Below the pieces are notes generated by a model. The model had not been told where the DNA came from and made no database searches. It saw only the letters and a program-made list of their open reading frames with translations. Shown here in pieces: positions 8,170-18,441 of a stretch of 64,000 nt of DNA (position 1 is the stretch's first letter; the number at the start of each line of letters is the position of its first letter). Position numbers and translations under genes: made by a program. This stretch comes from Eubacteriaceae bacterium (GTDB taxonomy: Bacteria > Bacillota > Clostridia > Lachnospirales > Lachnospiraceae): the NCBI GenBank assembly GCA_902362455.1, contig CABIWJ010000004.1, forward strand, positions 62,001 through 126,000, given 5' to 3'.

Positions 8170-9249
8170 ATGTATAAGATTATGACTCCCGGACCAACAC
8201 AGGTTGCCGGAAATGTAAGAATGGCAAGAATGAAAGAATGTACCAACCCTGATTTGGATACATCATTTTGTGAATTTTATAAAGAAACATGTGAACTTAT
8301 AAGTGAACTTCTTGGAACTAAGAATGAAACATTAATCCTCGGTGGAGAGGGAATCTTAGGATTAGAGGCAGCATGTGCAAGCCTTACAGAACCGGGCGAT
8401 AAGGTATTAGTTATCGACAATGGTCTGTATGGAAATGGTTTTAAAGATTTTGTTACAATGTATGGCGGAGTACCTACAATGTACACAGTTGATTATAAAA
8501 ACACAATTAATATAGAAGATTTAGAAAAATTCTTAGAGAAAAATCATGATTTCAAATATGCCACAGTAGTACATTGTGATACACCAAGTGGTATGTTAAA
8601 TGACATTTCAAGAATTTGTCCTCTATTAAAGAAATACGGAATAATGACAGTAGTAGATTCGGTATCAGCAATGTTTGGTGAATATGTAAATGTTGATGAA
8701 TTCCAGATTGATTTACTGTGTGGAGGCTCCCAGAAAGCAGTATCAGCACCTCCGGGACTTACATTTGTGGTAATAAGTGATGATGCTAAAAAGGCAATGC
8801 ATAACAGAAAGACACCGATTGCAGCATTTTATGCTAATCTTACAATATTTGACGGATATTATGAAAAGAAATGGTTTCCTTATACAATGCCAATAAGTGA
8901 TATATATGGATTAAGAGTAGCATTTGATAATATCAAGAATGATAGAGATATTTTAAAGAGACACGCACAGGTAGCTGATAAGGTAAGAACAACACTTAAG
9001 GAAGCTGGCTTTACATTTTATCAGAATTCAGGCTTCTCTAATACTGTAACAGTATTTAATGTGCCTGAGGGAATGACAGCAGATTATATATTAGAAGAAA
9101 TGAAGAAAAGATATGGTATTATGCTTGCAGGTTCGTTTGGCGAATTCGAGGGAAAAGTAATAAGAATCGGACATATGGGTGAAAATGCTTATATGGATAA
9201 AGTAGATGAAGTACTTAAGGGAATTATGGAGATTTGTGGAAAACAGTAA
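8170..9249 (+). CDS. Class V aminotransferase (alanine-glyoxylate/serine-pyruvate aminotransferase-like)
   Basis: PLP-dependent enzyme of fold type I. The N-terminal MTPGPTQVAGNV, the GGEGILGLEAA cofactor loop, VHCDTPSGMLND, VVDSVSAMFGE and CGGSQKAVSAPPGL (Schiff-base Lys189) are hallmarks of the alanine-glyoxylate / serine-glyoxylate / 2-aminoethylphosphonate transaminase group. 359 residues is normal. The true substrate is not clear from motifs. It lies 126 bases downstream of the ECF S component on the same strand, with GAGGA before its ATG, and is followed by a strong terminator. Confidence 0.85.
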   Translation: MYKIMTPGPTQVAGNVRMARMKECTNPDLDTSFCEFYKETCELISELLGTKNETLILGGEGILGLEAACASLTEPGDKVLVIDNGLYGNGFKDFVTMYGGVPTMYTVDYKNTINIEDLEKFLEKNHDFKYATVVHCDTPSGMLNDISRICPLLKKYGIMTVVDSVSAMFGEYVNVDEFQIDLLCGGSQKAVSAPPGLTFVVISDDAKKAMHNRKTPIAAFYANLTIFDGYYEKKWFPYTMPISDIYGLRVAFDNIKNDRDILKRHAQVADKVRTTLKEAGFTFYQNSGFSNTVTVFNVPEGMTADYILEEMKKRYGIMLAGSFGEFEGKVIRIGHMGENAYMDKVDEVLKGIMEICGKQ

Positions 9250-9264
9250 GTAAATAGATGATTT

Positions 9265-9296
9265 AAAGCCGAGTTATTCAATAATTCGGCTTTTAT
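9265..9296 (+). terminator. Terminator after the aminotransferase gene
   Basis: AAAGCCGAGTTAT / ATAATTCGGCTTT with a short loop and one G-T pair, ending in TTTTATTT. Confidence 0.85.
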
Positions 9297-9427
9297 TTAC
9301 TTATCAGGAAATTTCGTTGAAATTGTCCTGTTAAGTAAATAACGCTCCGCGAGGATCGCATTGCGGCGGAGCGGAAAATGTTGCTATCGTAATCCGCCGC
9401 AGGCGGAGAATGTCGCAAGCGACATTC
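9295..9427. repeat. GC-rich block of four consecutive hairpins
   Basis: Between a terminator and the DHH gene lie four adjacent inverted repeats: ATTTACTTATCAGGA / TCCTGTTAAGTAAAT (9295-9340); CGCTCCGC / GCGGAGCG (9343-9373); TCCGCC / GGCGGA (9393-9407); GAATGTCGC / GCGACATTC (9408-9427). GC content is far above the surrounding DNA. No open reading frame is present. It looks like a dispersed intergenic repeat unit of this genome, but no second copy of this exact type is in the window. Confidence 0.65.
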
Positions 9428-9546
9428 TTTATTATTGAAAATGTTCTGAAAGCTGGTAGACTTATTGAAAGATAAGTAATAATATAGGGTTTGGATAAGT
9501 AATTAATGTGAAAAAGAAAAAAATGACATAGAAATGAGGAAGAAAT

Positions 9547-10527
9547 ATGGCTTGGAATGATTTAGTAGAGTTATTAAAGGGGCATAAGACTTATTTACAG
9601 ACACATAATTTCCCGGATCCTGATGCGATAGCGAGTGCATTTGGTATGCAGCAGTTCCTAAAGAAACATGATATTGAGACAACCTTATGCTATTGTGGAG
9701 CAATTGACAAGATATCGACAAAGAAGATGCTTACGGAATTCGGAATTGATATTAAGGAATATAATCAGATTACTGATATGCAGGAAGAGGATTATATAGT
9801 AACAATTGATGGACAGAAATATAATTCGAATTTCAATGATTTACCGGGTGATGAGGTAGCATGTATAGACCATCATCCAACCTTTATAGAATGTACTTAT
9901 AGATATAAAGATATAAGAATAGCTGGTTCATGTGCAACATTAGTAACTGAATATTATGTAGAAAGTGGAACCCCAATGGACAGAAATGTTGCATCAGCGT
10001 TAATGTATGGGCTTAGAATGGATACAGCTTCACTTACAAGAGGTGTAACAGAATTAGATATAGAAATGTTTGGATATTTATATAAATATGCTGATAATGA
10101 CAAGATAACCAAATTCTACATTAATAATATGGAAATGTCTGATTTAAAAGCATATGGTGCTGCAATTGAGAATATAAGTGTTATTAACGGAATTGGTTTT
10201 GCTTATATTCCATTTGATTGTAATGATGGGCTTATAGCCATGATTTCAGATTTCATCTTATCTCTAAATGAGGTGAATGTCTGTATAGTATATGCCGATA
10301 GAAATGGCGGATATAAGTTATCAGTACGAAGCGTTGATGAAAAGATACATTCGGGAAAGCTTACTGCAGAAGCATTGAAAGGAATCGGCGACGGCGGCGG
10401 ACATTCATTTATGGCTGGCGGAGTTATATATAGTGACATAGATGAATATATGAAAGATAATATAGAAGCAGAAGTTCAAAAGAGATTTTTAAATGCAGTA
10501 AATAAAGGTTGTGAGAACGTAAGGTAA
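9547..10527 (+). CDS. DHH/DHHA1 family phosphoesterase (NrnA-like)
   Basis: Probable phosphoesterase acting on nanoRNA, 3'-phosphoadenosine 5'-phosphate or cyclic dinucleotide products. HNFPDPDAIASAFG (H20, D24, D26) and CIDHHPTF (D108-H109-H110) are DHH metal-ligand motifs, with a later GLRMDTASLTRG. The C-terminal DHHA1 domain ends in GDGGGHSFMAGG, the substrate-binding GGGH signature. 326 residues fits stand-alone NrnA/Orn-like enzymes. ATG at 9547 follows GAGGA. It is flanked by the hairpin block upstream and hrcA downstream and appears to be a single-gene unit. Confidence 0.85.
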   Translation: MAWNDLVELLKGHKTYLQTHNFPDPDAIASAFGMQQFLKKHDIETTLCYCGAIDKISTKKMLTEFGIDIKEYNQITDMQEEDYIVTIDGQKYNSNFNDLPGDEVACIDHHPTFIECTYRYKDIRIAGSCATLVTEYYVESGTPMDRNVASALMYGLRMDTASLTRGVTELDIEMFGYLYKYADNDKITKFYINNMEMSDLKAYGAAIENISVINGIGFAYIPFDCNDGLIAMISDFILSLNEVNVCIVYADRNGGYKLSVRSVDEKIHSGKLTAEALKGIGDGGGHSFMAGGVIYSDIDEYMKDNIEAEVQKRFLNAVNKGCENVR

Positions 10528-10576
10528 ACGAAAAATAGTAAAAAATAATAAATATAAAAATTTTTTAAAATTAGTG

Positions 10577-10605
10577 TTGACAAATGAAAACTCAAGTGAT
10601 ATCTT
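10577..10605 (+). promoter_or_regulatory. Promoter of the hrcA-grpE-dnaK-dnaJ operon
   Basis: TTGACA (10577-10582), a 17-base spacer and TATCTT (10600-10605), immediately upstream of the CIRCE operator. Confidence 0.75.
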
Positions 10606-10620
10606 ATGGATATGAAGTAA

Positions 10621-10647
10621 TTAGCACTCTAATCAAGTGAGTGCTAA
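10621..10647 (+). promoter_or_regulatory. CIRCE operator (HrcA binding site)
   Basis: TTAGCACTC, nine bases, GAGTGCTAA: an exact match to the CIRCE consensus. Placed just after the -10, so bound HrcA would block transcription; this gives the operon autoregulated heat-shock control. Confidence 0.97.
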
Positions 10648-10695
10648 CAACAAACATCATAACACATGAAACGCATCATGAAAGGAACGGTGTAC

Positions 10696-11754
10696 ATGGA
10701 ACTTGATGAAAGAAAACTAAAGATACTTAATGCAGTTATCAAAAGTTATCTTAATACCGGAGAGCCGGTTGGTTCAAGAACAATATCTAAAGAGACAGAT
10801 TTGAATCTGAGTTCAGCAACTATTAGAAATGAAATGGCAGACTTAGAGGAGATGGGTTACATTGTCCAGCCACATACATCTTCGGGAAGAATTCCAACTG
10901 ATGCAGGATATCGACTATATGTTGATAAACTTATGGAAGATAAGACAAATGAATTAGACATTAAAGAAAAAAATCTTAACGATATGAAAGATTTTCTTGA
11001 TGAAAAAGTCGAAAAGGTTGAAGAATTACTACAGAATACGGCAAAACTTTTAGCTATGAATACTAATTATGCAACGATGATTACTACACCGGTTGCAAGA
11101 AATTCAAGAAAGTTAAAGTTTGTACAGTTGTCTTTAATTGAAGAAGATAAATTGTTGTGTGTAGTTGTAACTGAAGGTAACATAATTAAGAATAGGATTA
11201 TTACTCTCAAGGAAAGCTTAGATAGTGAAACAATATTAAAACTTAATATTTTGTTTAACAGTAGTCTTAACGGATTGGCACTTGAAGAGATGAATATTGG
11301 TTTGATTTCTAAGATGACGGGAAGTGCACCGGAACATATGGAATTAGTAAGAGATATAATAGAGGCAATCGGTTTGGCTCTTGCTAATGAAGATGATCTC
11401 AAGATATATACAAGTGGTGCAACGAACATTTTTAAATATCCTGAACTTAGCGAAAGCAGTACAGCAAGTGAGATAATAAGTACATTTGAAGAAAAACAAC
11501 TGCTCACAAGTCTTATAGATAAAGATGATAAGACAGATGATAAGAAAGAAATTCAGGTATACATTGGAAATGAGACTCCGGTACAGACTATGAAAGATTG
11601 TAGTGTAGTAACCGCAACTTACGAAATAGAAGATGGAGTCAGAGGAACAATCGGTATTATCGGTCCGAAGAGAATGGATTATGAAAAAGTAGTCGAAACT
11701 CTTAAGACTGTTAAAACACAATTAGATGAGAAATTTAAAAAGCAAAATGAATAG
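10696..11754 (+). CDS. hrcA: Heat-inducible transcription repressor HrcA
   Basis: Repressor of class I heat-shock genes, binding CIRCE as a dimer and kept active by GroEL. It begins LDERKLKILNAVIKSYL, with the winged-helix region containing SSATIRNEMADLEEMGY and QPHTSSGRIPTD, both strongly conserved in HrcA. A GAF-like core and dimerisation region follow, and the C-terminus has GTIGIIGPKRMDYEKV. The ATG at 10696 is chosen (AAAGGA nine bases before); the upstream ATG at 10666 would add ten residues not typical of the family. About 352 residues. First gene of the operon, directly under promoter and CIRCE. Confidence 0.96.
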   Translation: MELDERKLKILNAVIKSYLNTGEPVGSRTISKETDLNLSSATIRNEMADLEEMGYIVQPHTSSGRIPTDAGYRLYVDKLMEDKTNELDIKEKNLNDMKDFLDEKVEKVEELLQNTAKLLAMNTNYATMITTPVARNSRKLKFVQLSLIEEDKLLCVVVTEGNIIKNRIITLKESLDSETILKLNILFNSSLNGLALEEMNIGLISKMTGSAPEHMELVRDIIEAIGLALANEDDLKIYTSGATNIFKYPELSESSTASEIISTFEEKQLLTSLIDKDDKTDDKKEIQVYIGNETPVQTMKDCSVVTATYEIEDGVRGTIGIIGPKRMDYEKVVETLKTVKTQLDEKFKKQNE

Positions 11755-11773
11755 GAAAGGTGGTATATAATAA

Positions 11774-12445
11774 GTGACAGATAATAAAATAGATAAAGAC
11801 AATACAGATAAAGGCAATACAGATAAAGCAGAGGAAGTGGTTGAAGAAACAACAGAAGATGTAACAGAAGAAGTTACAGATGATGTGACAAATGAAACTG
11901 AGAATTCTGGAGCAGAAGCTACAGAAAATGAATCAGCAGATGAAGATAACAACCAGAATTCAAAAGAGGGTGAAAAGAAAGGGCTCTTCAAGAAAGATAA
12001 GAAGAAAGATAAAAAAGATGAATTGATTGAAGAACTTACTGATAAATATAAGAGAACATTTGCAGAGTTTGATAACTTCCGTAAACGTTCAGAAAAAGAA
12101 AAATCAGCTATGTATGAAGTCGGAGCAAAAGATGTGATTGAAAAGATTTTACCAGTAGTTGATAACTTTGAAAGAGGTTTCAAAGCAGTTTCTGAAGAAG
12201 AATTAGCAACACCTTTTGCAGAGGGAATGGATAAGATTTACAAACAATTATTAAAGACATTAGAAGACCTTGGTGTTAAAGAAATTGAAGCCGAGGGCAA
12301 TGAATTTGATCCTAGTCTTCACAACGCAGTAATGCATGTAGAAGATGAAACATTAGGTGAGAATATTGTAGCGGAGGTATTACAGAAAGGCTATATGTAT
12401 AGAGATTCGGTAGTACGTCATAGTATGGTTAAGGTTGCAAACTAA
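11774..12445 (+). CDS. grpE: Nucleotide exchange factor GrpE
   Basis: Nucleotide exchange factor that releases ADP from DnaK. The first 75 residues are an acidic, Thr/Glu/Asp-rich disordered tail. Then come a Lys-rich stretch, a long coiled coil (DELIEELTDKYKRTFAEFDNF) and the beta domain with HNAVMHVEDE, VAEVLQKGYMYRDSVVRHSMVKVAN, the GrpE signature. Starts at GTG 11774, ten bases after AAAGGTGG; there is no ATG nearby. It lies 19 bases after hrcA. Length 223, long for the family because of the acidic tail. Confidence 0.96.
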   Translation: MTDNKIDKDNTDKGNTDKAEEVVEETTEDVTEEVTDDVTNETENSGAEATENESADEDNNQNSKEGEKKGLFKKDKKKDKKDELIEELTDKYKRTFAEFDNFRKRSEKEKSAMYEVGAKDVIEKILPVVDNFERGFKAVSEEELATPFAEGMDKIYKQLLKTLEDLGVKEIEAEGNEFDPSLHNAVMHVEDETLGENIVAEVLQKGYMYRDSVVRHSMVKVAN

Positions 12446-12581
12446 ACAGACAATTGCAAAATATAATGGTTTAGAGCTGCTTTAATAATAGCATAGCAGA
12501 TACATTATCTGACAGGTATTTTGCAAATAATATATAGATTATTAAAGACATTAACACTATTTTAGAAAATTTATTATTTAG

Positions 12582-14456
<1,875 letters not shown>

Positions 14457-14470
14457 TTAGAATAAGCAGG

Positions 14471-14504
14471 TCTGGCAGGGTATTTAATACCATGCCAGAT
14501 TTCT
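14471..14504 (+). terminator. Attenuator-like hairpin between dnaK and dnaJ
   Basis: TCTGGCA...GGTATT paired with ATACC...TGCCAGA, followed by TTTCTT. It lies 14 bases after dnaK and before dnaJ. It probably ends part of the transcripts or protects the dnaK 3' end, giving less DnaJ than DnaK. Confidence 0.6.
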
Positions 14505-14531
14505 TGGTTTTGCTTTGGAATGGAGAGAATT

Positions 14532-15704
14532 ATGGCAGATAAAAGAGATTACTATGAAGTGCTTGGCGTTGATAAGAATGCTGATGATGCAGAGATAAAG
14601 AAAGCGTATCGAGTACTTGCTAAAAAGTATCACCCAGATATTAATCCTGGTGATAAAGAAGCTGAAGCAAAGTTCAAAGAGGCAAGTGAGGCATATGCAG
14701 TTCTTAGTGACCATGAAAAGAGACAGAAGTATGACCAGTTTGGTCATGCAGCATTTGATGGCTCAGGTGGTGCAGGAGCAGGTGGATTTGACTTCAATTT
14801 CGAAGATATGGGAGATATTTTCGGTGATATATTTGGAGGAATGTTTGGTGGCGGAAGAAGCCAGCGAAATAGCAATGGCCCACAGAAAGGTGCTAACTTA
14901 AGAACAAGTGTAAGAGTTACTTTTGAAGAAGCAGCATTTGGATGCGAAAAAGAGATAGAACTCACATTGAAAGATGAATGTACAACTTGCCATGGAACAG
15001 GAGCGAAAGCAGGAACAACACCTGTAACATGTACAAAATGTGGTGGTAAAGGTCAGATTGTATTTACCCAGCAGTCATTATTCGGAATGGTGAGAAATGT
15101 ACAGACTTGTCCTGAATGTAAAGGAAAAGGTAAAATAATTAAAGAAAAATGTCCTGATTGTTATGGTACAGGATACAAGAGCAGCAGAAAGAAGATTCAG
15201 GTGTCTGTCCCTGCTGGTATTGATAATGGTCAGAGTATCAGAATCAGAGGGAAAGGTGAACCTGGAATTAATGGTGGTGAAAGAGGTGATTTATTAGTAG
15301 AAGTTGTTGTATCACGTCACCCTATATTTGAAAGACAGGATTATACAATTTATTCAACTTCTCCGATTACTTTTGCACAGGCTGCAATGGGTGGAGATGT
15401 AAGAATTAAGACAATTGATGGTGATGTATTATTTAACATTAAACCTGGTACACAGACTAATACAAAGATTAGATTAAAAGGCAAGGGTATACCTACTCTT
15501 AGAAATAAACAGGTACGTGGTGACCAGATTGTTACACTTATAGTTCAGGTACCTGAGAGAATGACAGCAGAACAGAAAGAAGCTCTTAGAGCGTTTGATG
15601 ATGCAATGGGCGGAAGTCTTAATGTTGGCAAAGAAGAAAAGGATAAGACTAAAGAAGAGAAGAAGAAAAAGGGTATATTCGATAAAATAAAAGATTCACT
15701 GTAA
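14532..15704 (+). CDS. dnaJ: Molecular chaperone DnaJ (Hsp40)
   Basis: Type I co-chaperone that stimulates DnaK ATPase and delivers substrates. J domain at residues 5-70 with the HPD motif at 34-36, then a Gly/Phe-rich linker, then four CxxCxGxG zinc repeats ([32 protein letters not shown]), then the C-terminal beta domains. About 390 residues. ATG at 14532 follows GGAG by six bases; the ATG at 14520 overlaps this site and would add MERI. A terminator follows. Confidence 0.98.
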   Translation: MADKRDYYEVLGVDKNADDAEIKKAYRVLAKKYHPDINPGDKEAEAKFKEASEAYAVLSDHEKRQKYDQFGHAAFDGSGGAGAGGFDFNFEDMGDIFGDIFGGMFGGGRSQRNSNGPQKGANLRTSVRVTFEEAAFGCEKEIELTLKDECTTCHGTGAKAGTTPVTCTKCGGKGQIVFTQQSLFGMVRNVQTCPECKGKGKIIKEKCPDCYGTGYKSSRKKIQVSVPAGIDNGQSIRIRGKGEPGINGGERGDLLVEVVVSRHPIFERQDYTIYSTSPITFAQAAMGGDVRIKTIDGDVLFNIKPGTQTNTKIRLKGKGIPTLRNKQVRGDQIVTLIVQVPERMTAEQKEALRAFDDAMGGSLNVGKEEKDKTKEEKKKKGIFDKIKDSL

Positions 15705-16057
15705 TAAATATAATATATCAATGAGAGTCCATATATGTTGCATATATGGGCTTTCTTAATTTAAAAATTTGTTTTTATATGTGTTTGAAAATAAATGGTT
15801 TGCAATGGCTTTTTCTTTGTGTTAAAGTATAATAATGGCGATGGAATTATTAAATTTATGAATGAATTACAAAATGTGATAAGATATATATGATTTCAGA
15901 TTAAAAGTATATGATAAATCTAAATAATAATTCCAAAATATAAGTTTTGTGATTATGAATAGAGGAAAAGAAAATACGAAAGGAATAGTCTGTTACAGAC
16001 AGATAATCAGTTATGGAAAAAGTAGAAAACAGATACGTGGTTGGCGGAAAGGTTGAT
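15705..16057. other. Intergenic region between dnaJ and the debranching enzyme gene
   Basis: Apart from the terminator at 15723-15757 this stretch is AT-rich with no convincing gene. TATAAT occurs at about 15827 but lacks a good -35. A small inverted repeat GTCTG-TTA-CAGAC lies near 15990. Nothing else stands out. Confidence 0.5.
15723..15757 (+). terminator. Terminator of the heat-shock operon
   Basis: GAGAGTCCATATATG / CATATATGGGCTTTC with a TTG loop, followed by TTAATTTAAA. It separates dnaJ from the debranching enzyme gene. Confidence 0.8.
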
Positions 16058-18136
16058 ATGAATAAAGTTCATATGAGACCAATTGATGAGGTTAATGGAT
16101 ACCAGATTAGGCCGGGCTTATATGAAATGTATGGGGCGACGGCAATTCCTGGTGGTGTTAATTTTACTGTACAGTCAACTAATGCGACTTCTTGTGAGTT
16201 GTTGCTTTTTGAACCTAGGGAAAGTGTACCGTTTGCAACGATTAAATTCCCGGAGAAATATAAAATTGGGAATGTATATTCAATGATAGTATTTAAGCTA
16301 AATATTGAGGATTTCGAATATGCATACAGGTTAGATGGACCATATGAACCTAATAAGGGAATTGTTTTCGATAAGAGTAAATTCTTATTAGACCCTTATG
16401 CAAAGGCTGTAACAGGACAGAGTGTATGGGGAAGTCCTGTCGGAGATAATTGCTATAAAGCAAGAGTAGTTAAAGATGACTTCGATTGGGGAGATTTTGC
16501 TAATCCATTGATTCCTATGGAAGATTTAATTATATATGAGTTGCATGTGCGTGGATTTAGTAAAGATGCTTCATCGGGAATTGATGAGAAAGAGAGAGGA
16601 ACTTTTGAAGCATTAAGAAAGAAGATTCCATATCTGAAAGAATTAGGTATAAATGCGGTTGAGCTTATGCCGATATTCGAATTTGATGAGACAAGAGATA
16701 GAAGAGAAGTTAATGGAGAAGTATTATTAGACTACTGGGGATATAATCCTATAAGTTTTTTTGCACCTAATACAAGCTATTCTTCAAAATTAGAATTTAA
16801 CAGAGAAGGCAATGAATTAAAGAATCTTATCAAAGAAATGAATGAAAATGGTATAGAAGTATTCTTAGATGTTGTATTTAACCATACAGCAGAGGGAAAT
16901 GAAAAAGGACCATATATTTCATTTAAAGGTTTTGATAATAATATATATTATATGTTAACACCTGACGGATATTATTATAACTTTAGTGGTTGTGGTAATA
17001 CACTTAATTGTAATAATCCTATTGTACAGCAGATGATACTTGAATGTCTTAGATATTGGGTTATCAATTACAGAATTGATGGCTTCAGATTCGACCTTGC
17101 GACAATTCTTGGTAGAAATGAAGATGGTTCACCTATGAGTAAGCCACCGCTTTTACAGAGTCTTGCATTTGACCCGGTTTTAGCGGATGTTAAGTTAATT
17201 GCAGAGGCATGGGATGCAGGTGGATTATATCAGGTAGGAACATTCCCATCATGGAATCGATGGTCAGAATGGAACGGAAGATACAGAGATGATATAAGAG
17301 GCTTTCTTAAGGGCGACAGTGGACTTGCTTACGTAGCATCTAACCGTATCACAGGTTCTACAGACTTATATGATGAGCATCTAAGAGGAAGTAATGCATC
17401 GGTTAACTTTATAACCTGCCATGATGGTTTTACATTATATGATTTATATTCATATAATCATAAGCATAATGAAGCGAATGGCTGGAATAATACTGATGGA
17501 ACAAATGATAATTTAAGCTGGAACTGTGGAGCTGAGGGTGAAACAGATGATAAAGAAGTAATGAAGCTCCGTAAAAGAATGATTAAAAATGCATGTGCAG
17601 TGCTTATGTTAAGCCGGGGAATACCGATGTTTTTTGCAGGTGATGAATTCTGTAATACGTCATATGGTAATAATAATGCATATTGTCAGGATAATAAAAT
17701 ATCGTGGCTTGACTGGACACTCTTAGAGAAGAATAAAGATGTATTTAATTTCTTCAAATCAACAATAGCATTTAGAAAGAATAACAGTGCATTGAGAAGA
17801 AATGGACAGTTTTGTTCACTTGGTTTTCCACCGGTAAGTACACATGGTGTAAAAGCATTTGAAAATAGATATGATTCTAATACAAAATATATAGGTGTAA
17901 TGTTTGCTGGAAGAAGCGAAGATGATGACAGCAAAGATGAGATTATCTATATAGGCATTAATACATTTTGGCAGCCTATGAATATAGAACTTCCATCACT
18001 TGCGGGCAAATATAAATGGCAGATTATTATTAATACAATGGATGAAGCAGGTTATATAGAAGAAAAGGCGATATTCTTAATAGGTAACCAGTTTGAGATT
18101 CCAGAGAGAACAGTTGTAGTATTTAAAGCAGTTTAA
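16058..18136 (+). CDS. Glycogen debranching enzyme (GlgX/isoamylase-type, GH13)
   Basis: Cleaves alpha-1,6 branches of glycogen or related glucans. An N-terminal CBM48-like domain (residues about 15-115) precedes the GH13 barrel: DVVFNHTAEG, GFRFDLA (nucleophile Asp346), AEAWDAGG (acid Glu383), and ITCHDGFTLYDL (Asp456). FFAGDEFCNTSYGNNNAYCQD is typical of the GlgX/TreX branch. The start at 16058 is preferred because GGAAAGG lies five bases before it; the upstream ATG at 16013 has no ribosome binding site and would add 15 residues. About 692 residues. It sits between dnaJ and prmA, neighbours that are adjacent in Bacillus, so it is a lineage-specific insertion. Confidence 0.9.
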   Translation: MNKVHMRPIDEVNGYQIRPGLYEMYGATAIPGGVNFTVQSTNATSCELLLFEPRESVPFATIKFPEKYKIGNVYSMIVFKLNIEDFEYAYRLDGPYEPNKGIVFDKSKFLLDPYAKAVTGQSVWGSPVGDNCYKARVVKDDFDWGDFANPLIPMEDLIIYELHVRGFSKDASSGIDEKERGTFEALRKKIPYLKELGINAVELMPIFEFDETRDRREVNGEVLLDYWGYNPISFFAPNTSYSSKLEFNREGNELKNLIKEMNENGIEVFLDVVFNHTAEGNEKGPYISFKGFDNNIYYMLTPDGYYYNFSGCGNTLNCNNPIVQQMILECLRYWVINYRIDGFRFDLATILGRNEDGSPMSKPPLLQSLAFDPVLADVKLIAEAWDAGGLYQVGTFPSWNRWSEWNGRYRDDIRGFLKGDSGLAYVASNRITGSTDLYDEHLRGSNASVNFITCHDGFTLYDLYSYNHKHNEANGWNNTDGTNDNLSWNCGAEGETDDKEVMKLRKRMIKNACAVLMLSRGIPMFFAGDEFCNTSYGNNNAYCQDNKISWLDWTLLEKNKDVFNFFKSTIAFRKNNSALRRNGQFCSLGFPPVSTHGVKAFENRYDSNTKYIGVMFAGRSEDDDSKDEIIYIGINTFWQPMNIELPSLAGKYKWQIIINTMDEAGYIEEKAIFLIGNQFEIPERTVVVFKAV

Positions 18137-18149
18137 TATAAAATTGGAT

Positions 18150-18293
18150 AATAGTGTGAAAAATAATGCTGATGCGATTATTTTTCGCACAGTTATTTGT
18201 TTTGGAGTGAAAGCAAATAGCCATTATGGCAGATGAGAAATCGCCTGTGCGAATTTCTCATCGCCTCTTCGCGATGACTCGCCCAGAAAAGAA
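18150..18293 (+). repeat. Multi-hairpin intergenic element, copy 1 (before prmA)
   Basis: Hairpin 1: GTGTGAAAAATAAT / ATTATTTTTCGCAC. Hairpin 2: arms related to GCTATTTG / CAAATAGC (here GTTATTTG) around a TTTTGGAGTGAAAG loop. Then ATTATGGCA and hairpin 3: GATGAGAAAT / ATTTCTCATC, perfect over ten bases. The following GCCTCTTCGCGATGACTCGCCC closes the unit. From the second hairpin onward the unit is nearly identical to 19450-19545 before rsmE. Confidence 0.85.
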
Positions 18294-18435
18294 GATAGTG
18301 TGAAATAATTGTGCTGATGCACCAATTATTTCACACAGCTAAATGTGTCGCAGACGTCACATTTAGCCTTTATCGCAGAGCAAAATCTGAAATTTTGCTC
18401 GCGGTTCTTTCGACGTAAACGTCTGCGGAATGGAG
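18294..18435 (+). repeat. Multi-hairpin intergenic element, copy 2 (abuts the prmA ribosome binding site)
   Basis: Hairpin 1: GTGTGAAATAATTG / CAATTATTTCACAC, perfect over 14 bases. Hairpin 2: GCTAAATGTG / CACATTTAGC around the loop TCGCAGACGT. Hairpin 3: GAGCAAAAT / ATTTTGCTC. The element ends ACGTCTGCGG-AATGGAG, where ACGTCTGCG is the exact complement of CGCAGACGT in the hairpin 2 loop and AATGGAG holds the prmA Shine-Dalgarno. Copy 2 shares its module order with copies 1 and 3 but differs in the sequence of hairpins 2 and 3. Confidence 0.85.
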
Positions 18436-18441
18436 ATTAAT

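Noticed and set aside
11722-12183. Minus-strand open frame of 153 codons, Ser/Val-rich
   Set aside because: Antisense of the acidic repeat-like N-terminus of grpE; low complexity explains the open frame.
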